A stretch of 64,000 nucleotides of DNA from Bacillota bacterium (GTDB taxonomy: Bacteria; Bacillota; Clostridia; Acetivibrionales; DSM-1351): positions 24,622 through 88,621 of the forward strand of contig JAEZIB010000029.1 of assembly GCA_023416275.1 (NCBI GenBank), read 5' to 3'. The translations under genes were made by a program, and so were the position numbers. This document shows positions 52,747 to 62,615 of this stretch, one piece after another. The notes under the pieces were generated by a model. It searched no databases. It was not told the origin of the DNA and worked only from the letters and a program-made list of their open reading frames with translations. The number at the start of each line of letters is the position of its first letter. The first letter of the stretch is position 1.

Positions 52747-54502
52747 AGGGTTATACTTCAAGGAATTATTCAGGATAATATCCGATATGGGAAGCAAAAA
52801 GTGGAAGTATCTAGTTGCTTTACTTATAAGTTGTCTAGACTATGGCGCATCAAAAATCCTTATCGGTTTTCTGAATAAAGATCTTATAAATTCTGTTGTA
52901 CAAAATGACAGGGAACTCCTGGTAAGAGCATTTATGATTGCAGCTGTATGCGTGATCCTTTCCTGCGGATTTTATCCTGTTGTTATGTATGCAATCGGAA
53001 AAAGCGTCAAGGAATATATGCTTGTTTTAAGGGAAAAAGCTGTTAAGCACCTCCTTGAAATACCAGTTTCAAGAATTTATGGAAGCAGTAAGGGAGACCT
53101 GATGTCCAGACTCACGGTTGACCTTAATTTAATAGATTTAGCTCTGACAGATCACTTATGGTCAATTTTAAGAGATGTTATTTACGGAATAGGATCATGC
53201 ATTATAATGATGCTTCTGGATTGGAGACTTTCAATAGTTGTTTTGTTGCTTGGGCTTACTTCAACACTGATTAATTCTCGGTATTCCAAGGAAATCAAAA
53301 TTTTGAGTGACAGTATACAAAAAAGGATGGGAGTACTTTCTCAGCATCTTATTGATGTTGTTGAAGGAGCTAGAACTCAGAGAATGTATGGACTTTTTGA
53401 TACTGTTAAAAGTAAATATGCTGGCGTAAGCGAGAATATCGCAGAGCTTCAGATGCAAAGGACTACTGTTGCTTCCAAAATAGACGGTATCAACTTTATT
53501 TTATCAACATTAAATGTTATTGGTGTATTGGGTATAGGAATATATATGTATCTTTCAGGCTTCATTGACATTGGAACTATAATAGCTGTTATTACCCTTC
53601 AGGCAGGTGTTACGGCAATGTTTCTGCAGGTGGGAGTGTTCCTATCACAGCTTCAGAGTTCAATGGCAGGTGCAAAAAGGTTCTTGGAATTCTCAGATGA
53701 AGCTGAGGAGGTCTCTATAAAATTGCCAAAAGGAATTTCCTGTAATGCAGATAAAAATGAAGACATGATAGTTTTAGACGACGTAGTTTTTGATTATGAC
53801 ATTAGGAATAAATTGCTTGACGGTATAAGCCTTTCTGTTCCAAAAGGTAAAATGGCTGCCCTGGTAGGGGCAAGCGGCTCAGGAAAAACATCTGTTATAA
53901 GGCTTATATTAAGGTTCTTAGACCGTCATAGGGGCGATATTTATATTGCAGGCAGGAGTATTGATGATTATACTCTTGAGGAATTACATGACATGATTTC
54001 ATATGTCCAGCAAGAATCATTTCTGCTCGATGACAGTATTGAGGAGAATATCCGGCTTGGCAGGTTGGATGCCGTAAAGGAGGATATAGTAAATGCGGCC
54101 AGAACAGCATGTGCCGATGAGTTTATCAATGAAATGCAACAGGGCTATAATACTCAGGCGGGGGAAAATGGTGTATTCATGTCTGGAGGACAAAAGCAAA
54201 GAATTGCCATTGCAAGAGCTGTTCTGAAGGATGCCCCTATTCTTCTTTTGGATGAGGCTACTTCTTCGTTGGATTCGGAAAATGAATTTTTGGTTCAAAA
54301 GGCAATTGACAATATGGTCAGGGATAAGACAGTTCTAGTTATTGCTCATAGGCTTTCCACAGTACAGAATGCAGATATCATTTATGTACTTGACAACGGG
54401 AAAATAACTGAGAGGGGTTCTCATAGTGAATTACTGAGCATAAAGGGACTTTATTATAAGATGTATACTTCAAGTCTTAGTGAAGGCAGCTTGGTGATTT
54501 GA
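52736..54502 (+). CDS. ABC exporter, TMD-NBD fusion (partner)
   Basis: A 588-residue half-exporter, with Walker A VGASGSGKTS, signature MSGGQKQRIAIARA and Walker B LLLDEATSSLD. ATG 52736 has GGAGG 5 bases before it; the longer upstream frame is less likely. With the preceding gene it makes a heterodimer. Confidence 0.92.
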   Translation: MQFKGLYFKELFRIISDMGSKKWKYLVALLISCLDYGASKILIGFLNKDLINSVVQNDRELLVRAFMIAAVCVILSCGFYPVVMYAIGKSVKEYMLVLREKAVKHLLEIPVSRIYGSSKGDLMSRLTVDLNLIDLALTDHLWSILRDVIYGIGSCIIMMLLDWRLSIVVLLLGLTSTLINSRYSKEIKILSDSIQKRMGVLSQHLIDVVEGARTQRMYGLFDTVKSKYAGVSENIAELQMQRTTVASKIDGINFILSTLNVIGVLGIGIYMYLSGFIDIGTIIAVITLQAGVTAMFLQVGVFLSQLQSSMAGAKRFLEFSDEAEEVSIKLPKGISCNADKNEDMIVLDDVVFDYDIRNKLLDGISLSVPKGKMAALVGASGSGKTSVIRLILRFLDRHRGDIYIAGRSIDDYTLEELHDMISYVQQESFLLDDSIEENIRLGRLDAVKEDIVNAARTACADEFINEMQQGYNTQAGENGVFMSGGQKQRIAIARAVLKDAPILLLDEATSSLDSENEFLVQKAIDNMVRDKTVLVIAHRLSTVQNADIIYVLDNGKITERGSHSELLSIKGLYYKMYTSSLSEGSLVI

Positions 54503-54785
54503 TACATTTTAGATAACAAAATTTAAAAGAGCAAACTGAGATATTCCACAGTGATAAAGGTATTTATAGGATAACTATTATAAAAGTTTTATATGATTTT
54601 GGAGGTGGAACAGAAATGTTAATTATTTAGAATAGATAAATAATGCCATAAGAGTTTTAGAGAACGTACCTCGTATTGTAAGGGTTATAGCTTTAAAGAA
54701 TGTGGATGTAAGCCGTAAAAAAGATGCATACCTCCACATAATGAAGAATTATTACATTTTATTGGAAATGAATTTGGAGGTTATT

Positions 54786-55841
54786 ATGAAATGTTTTTTG
54801 GAAATGTCACATTACTGTACTGACGGGTTCAGAAATGACAATACCACCTGTATAGATACTCCTATAGCAGTTTCGGCAGGCTATTATAGCTATGATAATT
54901 ATTTTTACTATTTATTTTATCATTCGGCGCTGCATAATTGGACAAATACGTCATTAAAGGATTGGCATGGGTTAAAGAATAAAGTAGTGAGAAAAATGGG
55001 GTTAGAGCTTGTACCGAATGAAATCAGCAATACTGAAGAAGTAATACCCAAAATTAAAGAAAAGCTGGATTTATCAATTCCTGTCATGATGCCAACTAAA
55101 TATAAATCTCTGTTTTATTTTTATCTGTCTGGAAATCCAGATGCAGCACATTTTATAGTGATAAGCGGATACGATTCCAAACGTAACTATATGTACGTGA
55201 GAGACATAAACCACCTTTTTGAGTCAGGGGCGCAGCAATATATGACGCCGCATTCGACAGGCCTGTTCGGTATATTTATGACTGAAAAAATGCTGGAGGA
55301 CATATGGAGTGATTCCAACAAATACTTTAAAGAGGAAGGCGGACCGCAATCACAGGAATATTATTGCTTTGACTCTATGTTTCATAATATTCTCTACAGC
55401 TTGGAAAAGCGTGGAGAGCCAGAAATAGACAGCTATGACAGTCTTATTAAGGATTTTTTAAAAAATGTTGCATTTAAAGACAACAGATTTGTAGCTGCTG
55501 TGAAACAGTATAACGAAATGAAGGAAAATATCAAGGAATACGCATTAGGGTTTGAAATAGCTTTTTACAGATGTCTGAATGTGATATTCGGAGTAATAGG
55601 AAAGTGGCTACAAAGTCATTCGGAGAATCCGGAGGCAAACAGACTAATTGAGGAGTTTGATGGAATAAGGAACAGACATTTGGAATATAAGAAAGAGACA
55701 GTATTTGCTCTGATAGAGGCTGCTAAAAGCAATACAGGGTACAGTGAGGATGAACTACAAAACATTATAAATACTGTAAAAGCTTTGGATAATGAGTTCT
55801 TCGGTTTTGTACAGGGAGCTCTGAATATATTGGTAAAATAA
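54786..55841 (+). CDS. BtrH-like papain-fold acyltransferase/peptidase
   Basis: A 351-residue third member of the BtrH-like group. Nucleophile in TTCIDTPIAVSAGYY, histidine in AAHFIVISGYDSKRN, acid in YVRDINH. GGAGG lies 5 bases before ATG 54786. Upstream in-frame sequence to 54640 looks protein-like, but has no better start. It probably transfers the carrier-bound unit from the 50664 protein to an amine or amino acid. Confidence 0.72.
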   Translation: MKCFLEMSHYCTDGFRNDNTTCIDTPIAVSAGYYSYDNYFYYLFYHSALHNWTNTSLKDWHGLKNKVVRKMGLELVPNEISNTEEVIPKIKEKLDLSIPVMMPTKYKSLFYFYLSGNPDAAHFIVISGYDSKRNYMYVRDINHLFESGAQQYMTPHSTGLFGIFMTEKMLEDIWSDSNKYFKEEGGPQSQEYYCFDSMFHNILYSLEKRGEPEIDSYDSLIKDFLKNVAFKDNRFVAAVKQYNEMKENIKEYALGFEIAFYRCLNVIFGVIGKWLQSHSENPEANRLIEEFDGIRNRHLEYKKETVFALIEAAKSNTGYSEDELQNIINTVKALDNEFFGFVQGALNILVK

Positions 55842-55864
55842 AAATATAAAAAGAGGGTGAGCTT

Positions 55865-56314
55865 ATCAGCAGCGTTGAGAAAGTAAAGAATTTTTTACAA
55901 GAACAAAAGGTACAATTTGAAATAATATATGAGAACAGGCCTATTCATTCGGTAAATGATGCAAAGGATAGTTATGATATATGCCAGACTGTACCCACAT
56001 TAATTGCAAAAACGGACAAGGGTTATTATGCTTTGATTATGTGTGGAGATCGTGGACGTGTTGATTTTGAACTCATAAAAAGCGTTTTAAAATGTGAGAA
56101 GGTTAAACTGGCAAGTAAATCCGAGGTTTTTAAGGAAACAGGATTTGAAGTGGGCAATGTACCTCCGGTAGCACATGGATTACCATCTGTTCTGGACAAT
56201 AGGCTTTTAAAGCAGCCATTTGTTTTTGGTGGAGCTGGAGAAATAAATTATACCTTGAAAATGGATCCAAAAGATATCGAAAAGGTAAATAACACAGTAG
56301 CTAGAATTGATTGA
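55865..56314 (+). CDS. YbaK/EbsC-type aminoacyl-tRNA deacylase homologue (non-canonical start)
   Basis: The frame gives about 149 residues that fill a full YbaK domain (VEKVKNFLQEQKVQFEIIYE start, GFEVGNVPPVAHGLPSV, QPFVFGGAGEINYTLKMDP end). No ATG, GTG or TTG occurs before 56027; ATC 55865, with GAGGG 7 bases upstream, is the only placement that keeps the whole domain. Either a rare start or a start-codon mutation. These enzymes clear mischarged tRNA, so it might protect translation from a non-standard amino acid made by the operon. Confidence 0.62.
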   Translation: MSSVEKVKNFLQEQKVQFEIIYENRPIHSVNDAKDSYDICQTVPTLIAKTDKGYYALIMCGDRGRVDFELIKSVLKCEKVKLASKSEVFKETGFEVGNVPPVAHGLPSVLDNRLLKQPFVFGGAGEINYTLKMDPKDIEKVNNTVARID

Positions 56315-56361
56315 TGTGTATAATAAATATTTAATAAAGTTTGGTAAAGGGAGGACAAAGT

Positions 56362-57363
56362 ATGAAAAGAGTATCGAAATTTCTTATGATTGTATATGTA
56401 ATTGCAGCAATGTTATTAATTTCTGCATGTTCCGAGGAAAGTAAAAGTGCTTCGGGAACGGGACAAGCCACAAAGAAGATAGGTATAGTCCAGATAGTGG
56501 AGCATCCGTCCCTAAATACAATAAGGGAGTCAATTATTAAGCAATTGGAGAAAAAAGGCTTTAAAGATGGAGATAATATAATTATAGACTATCAAAACGC
56601 CCAGGGAGATCAAGCAAATTTAAAAACCATAAGTCAGAAGTTCGTAGGGCAAAAATATGATTTGATTGTAGCCATTGCTACACCTTCAGCGCAAGTGGTA
56701 GCGGGAGAGACCAGCGAAATACCAATTGTTTTTTCAGCTTGTACTGATCCTATATCATCAGGTCTTGTAACAGATTTGGATATGCCCGGAAAAAACATTA
56801 CCGGTACGTCAGATGTTATCTCAGCAGAGAAAAATTTGGAGCTGATTCAACAAATTACTCCTCAGGTAAAAACTCTTGGTGTTCTGTATAATTCCAGTGA
56901 ATCGGGTTCAGTACTTGTAGTAAATGAGCTAAAATCAATTGCGAAGGAAAAAGGTATTAGCCTGACAGAAGCTACTGTTACTAGTACGGCAGAAGTTCAA
57001 CAAGCCATTCAATCATTAGTGGAAAAAGCAGATGCTGTTTTTTCACCTAACGATAATACGATAGCTACCTGTATGTCTGTAGTCAGTCAAGTGACTTCTA
57101 AAGCACAAAAACCATTGTTCGTGGGTGCTGATTCTATGGTTAAAGATGGAGGAATAGCAGGCTGCGGAATAAATTATGTACAATTAGGCAGTGAGACTGG
57201 AGATATGGTAGCTGATATTCTTAATGGCAAAAAACCGGGAGATATTCCAGTAAGAGTTATGAAACAAATGAACATTTATGTGAATAAAGATTCAGCAAAT
57301 AAAATAGGCATTACTATACCAGATGAGGTTCTTAAAAAAGCTACGACAGTTTTTGGAAAGTAA
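56362..57363 (+). CDS. ABC transporter substrate-binding lipoprotein (TrpX-like)
   Basis: A 333-residue extracellular lipoprotein with lipobox LISAC near residue 27, then an ABC_sub_bind (TrpX) domain: IGIVQIVEHPSLNTIRE, IVFSACTDPISSGLV, VFSPNDNTIATC. Members bind tryptophan or other aromatic compounds. GGGAGG before ATG. It follows the deacylase by 47 bases, so likely in the operon. Confidence 0.88.
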   Translation: MKRVSKFLMIVYVIAAMLLISACSEESKSASGTGQATKKIGIVQIVEHPSLNTIRESIIKQLEKKGFKDGDNIIIDYQNAQGDQANLKTISQKFVGQKYDLIVAIATPSAQVVAGETSEIPIVFSACTDPISSGLVTDLDMPGKNITGTSDVISAEKNLELIQQITPQVKTLGVLYNSSESGSVLVVNELKSIAKEKGISLTEATVTSTAEVQQAIQSLVEKADAVFSPNDNTIATCMSVVSQVTSKAQKPLFVGADSMVKDGGIAGCGINYVQLGSETGDMVADILNGKKPGDIPVRVMKQMNIYVNKDSANKIGITIPDEVLKKATTVFGK

Positions 57364-57377
57364 AAGAGGTGCTTAAA

Positions 57378-58304
57378 ATGTCGCTTGAAATGTTTTTGGG
57401 AACATCGGAATTAGCACTGATATACGCAATATTAGCATTAGGATTATATATATCATTTAGGGTTTTGGATATTCCGGATCTCACAGTAGATGGTAGCTTT
57501 GTGACTGGAGCTGCCGTCTCAGCAATCATGTGTCTAAATGGTCACACTTTCTTGGGATTGTTAATAGCATTTATAGCAGGAGGATTTGCGGGGATATTAA
57601 CCTCTTTACTGCATACAAAGCTAAAAATACAGATGCTTTTGGCTGGAATATTATCAATGCTGGCACTATACTCCATAAACTTAAAAATAATGAGTGGAAA
57701 GCCTAATATCCCACTTCTGAATACTAATACAATTTTTACTGTAATTGAAAATTTTGTCCTGACACAGTATATAAGGGGCATAGTAATTCTAGTAATCTTA
57801 ACTGTATGTTTGGTGCTATTATTCTTTTTTCTCAATACCAAACTTGGACTCACTATCAGAGCTACAGGCAATAATGAATATATGGCAAGAGCACAGGGGA
57901 TTAACACCAACAAAACTAAGATGATCGGGCTTTCAATTTCTAATGCCCTTGTGGCTTTATCAGGGGCTATTCTGGCTCAATACCAGTCATTTACTGATAT
58001 TGGAATGGGTGTTGGTATGATAGTTGTTGGCTTGGCGTCTATTATGATAGGAGAAGTACTATTCAGGGGAAAATCTATCTTTCGAATGCTGATAGCCGTG
58101 GCATTAGGATCGGTAATTTATAGATTTATTATTGCTACGGCACTTCAACTGGGCATGCCTCCTACAGATTTAAAATTAATATCAGCAATAATTGTTGCTT
58201 TAGCACTATCAATCCCCACAGTTCATGCGAGTATTGTCCGGCGAAAAAATCGTTTTAGATTCTTAAATTCGAAAAGGAGCTTGAAATCTGATGCTGAAAG
58301 TTGA
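57378..58304 (+). CDS. ABC permease (TrpY-like)
   Basis: A 308-residue permease of the branched-chain/Trp type with about eight spans and the loop GLTIRATGNNEYMARAQGINTN. ATG 57378 follows AGAGG. Overlaps the ATPase gene by 14 bases. Confidence 0.87.
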   Translation: MSLEMFLGTSELALIYAILALGLYISFRVLDIPDLTVDGSFVTGAAVSAIMCLNGHTFLGLLIAFIAGGFAGILTSLLHTKLKIQMLLAGILSMLALYSINLKIMSGKPNIPLLNTNTIFTVIENFVLTQYIRGIVILVILTVCLVLLFFFLNTKLGLTIRATGNNEYMARAQGINTNKTKMIGLSISNALVALSGAILAQYQSFTDIGMGVGMIVVGLASIMIGEVLFRGKSIFRMLIAVALGSVIYRFIIATALQLGMPPTDLKLISAIIVALALSIPTVHASIVRRKNRFRFLNSKRSLKSDAES

Positions 58305-59067
58305 ATCGCTGACTAAAATATTTTTAAAAGGAAGCCCCAATGAAAGAGTAGCGATTAATAATGTGAGTATTTCTCTTGAGGAAGGAGAATTTGTAACTGT
58401 CGTAGGCGGAAATGGAGCCGGAAAATCTACTTTACTAAACTGCATAGCTGGCGTGTATGATATAGATAATGGAAGAATCTTACTTGGGAATAAGGATGTT
58501 TCTCATATACTGGAATTTAAACGTGCAACTTATATTGGAAGAGTATTCCAAGATCCATTAAAGGGAACTGCTTTTAACATGAGTATTGAAGAGAATCTTG
58601 CATTGGCATATTCTAAGGGTAAACCTAGAGGTTTTGGTGTGGGAATAAGAAAGAAAGACATTAATCTTTTCAGAGAACGTGTATCGTATCTTGGTCTTGG
58701 TTTGGAAGACAGAATGAAGCAAAAGGTGAGCCTTCTCTCAGGAGGACAGAGGCAAGCATTAACACTTCTTATGGCGACTATAGTTAAACCAAAGCTACTA
58801 CTCCTTGATGAGCATACTGCTGCACTTGATCCGTCAACTGCTAAAAGAGTACTACAAATCACACGTGAAATTGTTGAAAGAGAAAAGCTATGTACCATAA
58901 TGATTACTCATAATATGAAGGATGCTCTGGAATATGGTGATAGGACACTAATGATGCATGAAGGAAGGATTCTCTTTGATATTAAAGAAAAGGAGCGGGA
59001 AGAAATGACAGTGGAAAAGCTTGTTAACCAATTTAGTATCAATAGCGACAAAATGCTATTGAGCTAG
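58291..59067 (+). CDS. ABC ATP-binding protein (TrpZ-like)
   Basis: A 258-residue ATPase: Walker A VGGNGAGKST, signature LLSGGQRQALTL, then LLLDEHTAALDP. The H replaces the P of the DEP triad, as in this subgroup. Completes the TrpXYZ-type importer, which fits an aromatic amino acid pathway next door. Confidence 0.87.
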   Translation: MLKVESLTKIFLKGSPNERVAINNVSISLEEGEFVTVVGGNGAGKSTLLNCIAGVYDIDNGRILLGNKDVSHILEFKRATYIGRVFQDPLKGTAFNMSIEENLALAYSKGKPRGFGVGIRKKDINLFRERVSYLGLGLEDRMKQKVSLLSGGQRQALTLLMATIVKPKLLLLDEHTAALDPSTAKRVLQITREIVEREKLCTIMITHNMKDALEYGDRTLMMHEGRILFDIKEKEREEMTVEKLVNQFSINSDKMLLS

Positions 59068-59264
59068 AGGGTGTAGTAAAAAATATTAATCCATAAAAAC
59101 AAATTCAGTAAAATATTATTAGTACATTTCTAAAAACAGAACACTTTTTTGTTCAACTATAGTATATTAGAAAAGAATCGACCAATGAAAGCTAATCCCT
59201 CAAAGTGTTTTCCTTGAGATTTTTTACTAGATAAGTACAGAATCAAAATAGGTGCAGTCATAGA

Positions 59265-59294
59265 TTGACGCTATTTGAGTTTGTATGATAAAAT
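59265..59294 (+). promoter_or_regulatory. Promoter of the potABCD operon
   Basis: TTGACG, 18-base spacer and TAAAAT. It leaves about 220 bases of leader before potA. The 59068-59521 gap otherwise holds no gene; an in-frame extension from 59444 lacks a ribosome site. Confidence 0.6.
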
Positions 59295-59521
59295 ATACGT
59301 GTTTTTGAGAGTTTACTTAAGCGTAGAAGTCGGCAAATATTAGATAAATAATGATTTTTGAGTATGTTTATAGGAAAAAGAATGTGCTTGATATAGTGCA
59401 AAAAATTCAGTTTACTTGCTGAGCCAAGAATTTTTTACAGTGAATGGATACAAATTGGGGCAATAGAGCTAAGTTGCTAGAGCGACTTGATTTTATTGCT
59501 TTTTATTGTGAAAGGATTAGT

Positions 59522-61009
59522 ATGGATAATATTATTGAACTAAAGGGTATTAAAAAGTGCTACGATGACTTTGCTGCCGTTAAAGATTTTAACCTAAAAG
59601 TTAAAAAGGGTGAGTTTGTCACGTTTTTAGGCCCGTCAGGATGTGGGAAGACCACCACACTTAGGATGATAGCGGGCTTTGAACTTCCTTCTGAGGGGCA
59701 TATTCTGCTGAATGGAAAGGATATCAGCGACCTTCCTCCTAACAAAAGACCCATAAATACAGTGTTTCAAAGGTATGCCCTATTTCCACACCTGAATATT
59801 TTTGACAATATTGCATTTGGGCTGAAAATGAAAACTGTAGATGTAACTTATAAGAACAAGGAAGGCGAAAACTTTACACGCAGAGAAAAGCTGTCTAAGT
59901 CAGAAATCCGGGAAAAGGTAAAACGCGCATTAGAAATAGTTGACTTGGAAGGCTTCGAAAAGCGTGATATTTCAACTCTTTCAGGAGGTCAACAGCAGAG
60001 AATTGCTATTGCAAGGGCTATTGTAAATGAGCCGGAAATTCTTTTATTGGATGAACCTCTGGGTGCCTTGGACTCAAAGATGCGAAAGGAAATGCAGCTA
60101 GAGCTCAAAGGCATGCACGAAAAATTCGGAATTACCTTTATATATGTAACCCATGACCAGGAAGAGGCTCTCACTATGTCGGATAAGGTGGTTGTAATGA
60201 GCGACGGCATGATTCAGCAGATTGGAACACCTGAGGAGATTTACAATGAGCCCAATACTGTATTTGTTGCAGACTTTATCGGGGAGAGCAATATCTTCAG
60301 CGGTAAAATGTCTAGCAAAAAGAAGGTTGGCTTTTGCGGTGCAGAATTCCCATGTCTGGATGATTTTCATGTTGGGGCAGAGGTGGATGTAGTTATAAGA
60401 CCTGAGGATATAGAAATGACAGCTCTAGATAAGGGGCAGATAAAGGGAACTGTTCAGTCCGTTATCTTTAAGGGCATGCACTATGATATAACAGTTCGGT
60501 CAGGGGATAATGAAGTCCTGATGAAAAGTACCAAAAATGCAATATTAGGAGAAGAATTAGGGCTTACAATTGAACCGGACGGTATCCATGTTATTTATGC
60601 TCAGACCAATATTAATACATATGACGGAGTTATTACAGCAATTGATACGGTGGCTTTTGCAGATGGTGAATTTCACTGTGATGTGACTAAATTATATCCT
60701 GGATCCCAAATCAGCAATAACAGTATTTTGGATAAGAACGGAAATAAGTTGAATGTCATTGGAAAGGCTGTAACGGTTAAGATTCCAATTGCTGCTCCTG
60801 CAATGAGTGACGACATCGATGCCGGTGGAACAAGGGGGCACATTGTTTCTCTTATATATAAGGGGGATCATTACCATTATATTGCCCGTACAAAGAGCGG
60901 CGAGGATATTCATCTTCATGACCAGAGCCTTTGGAATGAAAATGACTATGTCAGTATCATCATCTCAAAGGAAAATATTGAATTGTCACTAAAAGCAGTG
61001 GAGGCGTAG
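59522..61009 (+). CDS. potA: Spermidine/putrescine ABC transporter ATP-binding protein
   Basis: A 495-residue PotA-type ATPase: Walker A GPSGCGKTTT, signature LSGGQQQRIAIARA, LLLDEPLGALD, then TOBE domain. It is about 120 residues longer than usual, the extra part being a second TOBE-like segment. AAAGGA precedes ATG 59522. Confidence 0.9.
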   Translation: MDNIIELKGIKKCYDDFAAVKDFNLKVKKGEFVTFLGPSGCGKTTTLRMIAGFELPSEGHILLNGKDISDLPPNKRPINTVFQRYALFPHLNIFDNIAFGLKMKTVDVTYKNKEGENFTRREKLSKSEIREKVKRALEIVDLEGFEKRDISTLSGGQQQRIAIARAIVNEPEILLLDEPLGALDSKMRKEMQLELKGMHEKFGITFIYVTHDQEEALTMSDKVVVMSDGMIQQIGTPEEIYNEPNTVFVADFIGESNIFSGKMSSKKKVGFCGAEFPCLDDFHVGAEVDVVIRPEDIEMTALDKGQIKGTVQSVIFKGMHYDITVRSGDNEVLMKSTKNAILGEELGLTIEPDGIHVIYAQTNINTYDGVITAIDTVAFADGEFHCDVTKLYPGSQISNNSILDKNGNKLNVIGKAVTVKIPIAAPAMSDDIDAGGTRGHIVSLIYKGDHYHYIARTKSGEDIHLHDQSLWNENDYVSIIISKENIELSLKAVEA

Positions 61010-61014
61010 CAGAT

Positions 61015-61806
61015 ATGAAATATCATTTTTCGCGCAAGCAGTTATGTATTCCCTATGCGGTATTTCTGGCATGCTTTGTCATTGCGCCGCTGTTAGTTAT
61101 ATTATACTATGCCTTTACAAACGGAGAGGGCACATTTACAATAACCAATCTGACAGGTTTTTTCACTAGTCATAATACAATAGGAACTCTGTTTTATAGC
61201 GTTCTAATTGCGGTAACTACTACTTGCACCTGTCTTTTGATTGCCTATCCCGTAGCCTACATACTCGCACGTAGTAAAATGAAGAAGAAAACTGTACTTC
61301 TGGCTGTATTTATTGTGCCAATGTGGATTAACTTCACCCTTAGGATATTAGCCTTAAAGGAAGTACTCACTATGCTGGAAGGAAATCTGGCCTTCCATCC
61401 TTTCTTGAATACCATAATAGGTATGACTTATGACTTTTTCCCATTTATGATTCTTCCTCTATATACAACCTTGATGAAGCTGGACAACTATGTTTTGGAA
61501 GCGGCTTATGACCTTGGCGCAGGCAAGGCAGACGCGTTTATGAAGGTCACACTGCCTCTGTCATTGCCTGGTATCGTAAGCGGCATAACTATGGTATTCC
61601 TGCCTGCTATGACCAACTACGTAATCCTGGACATGCTCTATAATAACACCTATATTATGGGCAGCCTGATTGGGAGCTACTTCAACGCTTATGACTGGCA
61701 CAGCGGTTCTATGATATCCATAGTACTATTGCTTATAATATTTATAGCTACATGGGCAACAAATGGATTTACTGAAAAGGAATCAGAGAGGAAGTCAATA
61801 CTATGA
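61015..61806 (+). CDS. potB: Spermidine/putrescine ABC permease
   Basis: A 263-residue permease with six spans and the EAA loop EAAYDLGAGKADAFMKVTLPLSLPG. Overlaps the next gene by ATGA. Confidence 0.9.
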   Translation: MKYHFSRKQLCIPYAVFLACFVIAPLLVILYYAFTNGEGTFTITNLTGFFTSHNTIGTLFYSVLIAVTTTCTCLLIAYPVAYILARSKMKKKTVLLAVFIVPMWINFTLRILALKEVLTMLEGNLAFHPFLNTIIGMTYDFFPFMILPLYTTLMKLDNYVLEAAYDLGAGKADAFMKVTLPLSLPGIVSGITMVFLPAMTNYVILDMLYNNTYIMGSLIGSYFNAYDWHSGSMISIVLLLIIFIATWATNGFTEKESERKSIL

Positions 61807-62615
61807 TTAAGAAGATAATGAGATCTTTGTGGCTTGGAATTGTGTTGCTTTTTATATATTTGCCCATATTGATTCTGGCTGCGTACAGTTTTTTGGATAC
61901 TCCTACAATAGGCGCTTCGGGAAACTTTACTCTTCAAAACTATATAAAGCTTTTCACAACACCAGAGCTTATGGATATGATTCTAGGAACATTGTCACTT
62001 GCCTTTAGATGTGCAGTTATTTCTACTATATTAGGAACACTTGGAGCTATTGGTGCCTTCTATTCAAGAAAGGGCATGCGACGCTTTGTAGTTGCCGCTA
62101 ACCAGATTCCAATTGTAAATGCAGACGTTGTAACTGGGTTTTCTATATGTGTATTGCTCATTGTGGTTTTTGGTGTGGATAAGGAAACCTTTATACCCTT
62201 GATAGCAGGACATGTTGTTATGGCATCCCCGTTTGTCTATCTTTCGGTGGTGCCAAAGCTAAAGCAGATGGACTACAATCTTTACGAAGCTGCACTTGAC
62301 TTAGGTGCCAGCACGAGACAAGCACTGGTGAAAATAGTAATACCCCAGATTGTTCCGGGCATTATCTCAGGTTTCTTATTGGCAGTAACACTTTCTCTAG
62401 ATGATTACTTTATTACTACATATACAAAGCCTGCAACATTTAATACCATCAGTACCTATGTGGTTAATGCCACTAAGGGCTCCCATACAGAGGTGAAAAC
62501 AGCACTTTGGGCCCTGTCAACCTTGATTTTTGCAATCATTCTGCTTGCAGTGCTGATTAGCAATATTACTGCCAATAGAAAGGCTGGTGAGAAGAATGGC
62601 ACAAATGAAATTTAA
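61803..62615 (+). CDS. potC: Spermidine/putrescine ABC permease
   Basis: A 270-residue permease with EAA loop EAALDLGASTRQALVKIVIPQIVPG and the usual start (IVLLFIYLPILILAAYSF). Partner of PotB. Overlaps potD by 20 bases. Confidence 0.9.
   Translation: MIKKIMRSLWLGIVLLFIYLPILILAAYSFLDTPTIGASGNFTLQNYIKLFTTPELMDMILGTLSLAFRCAVISTILGTLGAIGAFYSRKGMRRFVVAANQIPIVNADVVTGFSICVLLIVVFGVDKETFIPLIAGHVVMASPFVYLSVVPKLKQMDYNLYEAALDLGASTRQALVKIVIPQIVPGIISGFLLAVTLSLDDYFITTYTKPATFNTISTYVVNATKGSHTEVKTALWALSTLIFAIILLAVLISNITANRKAGEKNGTNEI

Noticed and set aside
54600..54785. Longer start for the third BtrH-like gene
   Set aside because: Protein-like sequence runs upstream in frame but has a stop and no start with a good ribosome site; ATG 54786 has GGAGG at 5 bases.
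59444..59521. In-frame N-terminal extension of potA from ATG 59444
   Set aside because: No ribosome site there, while AAAGGA precedes ATG 59522, which gives the usual PotA start.
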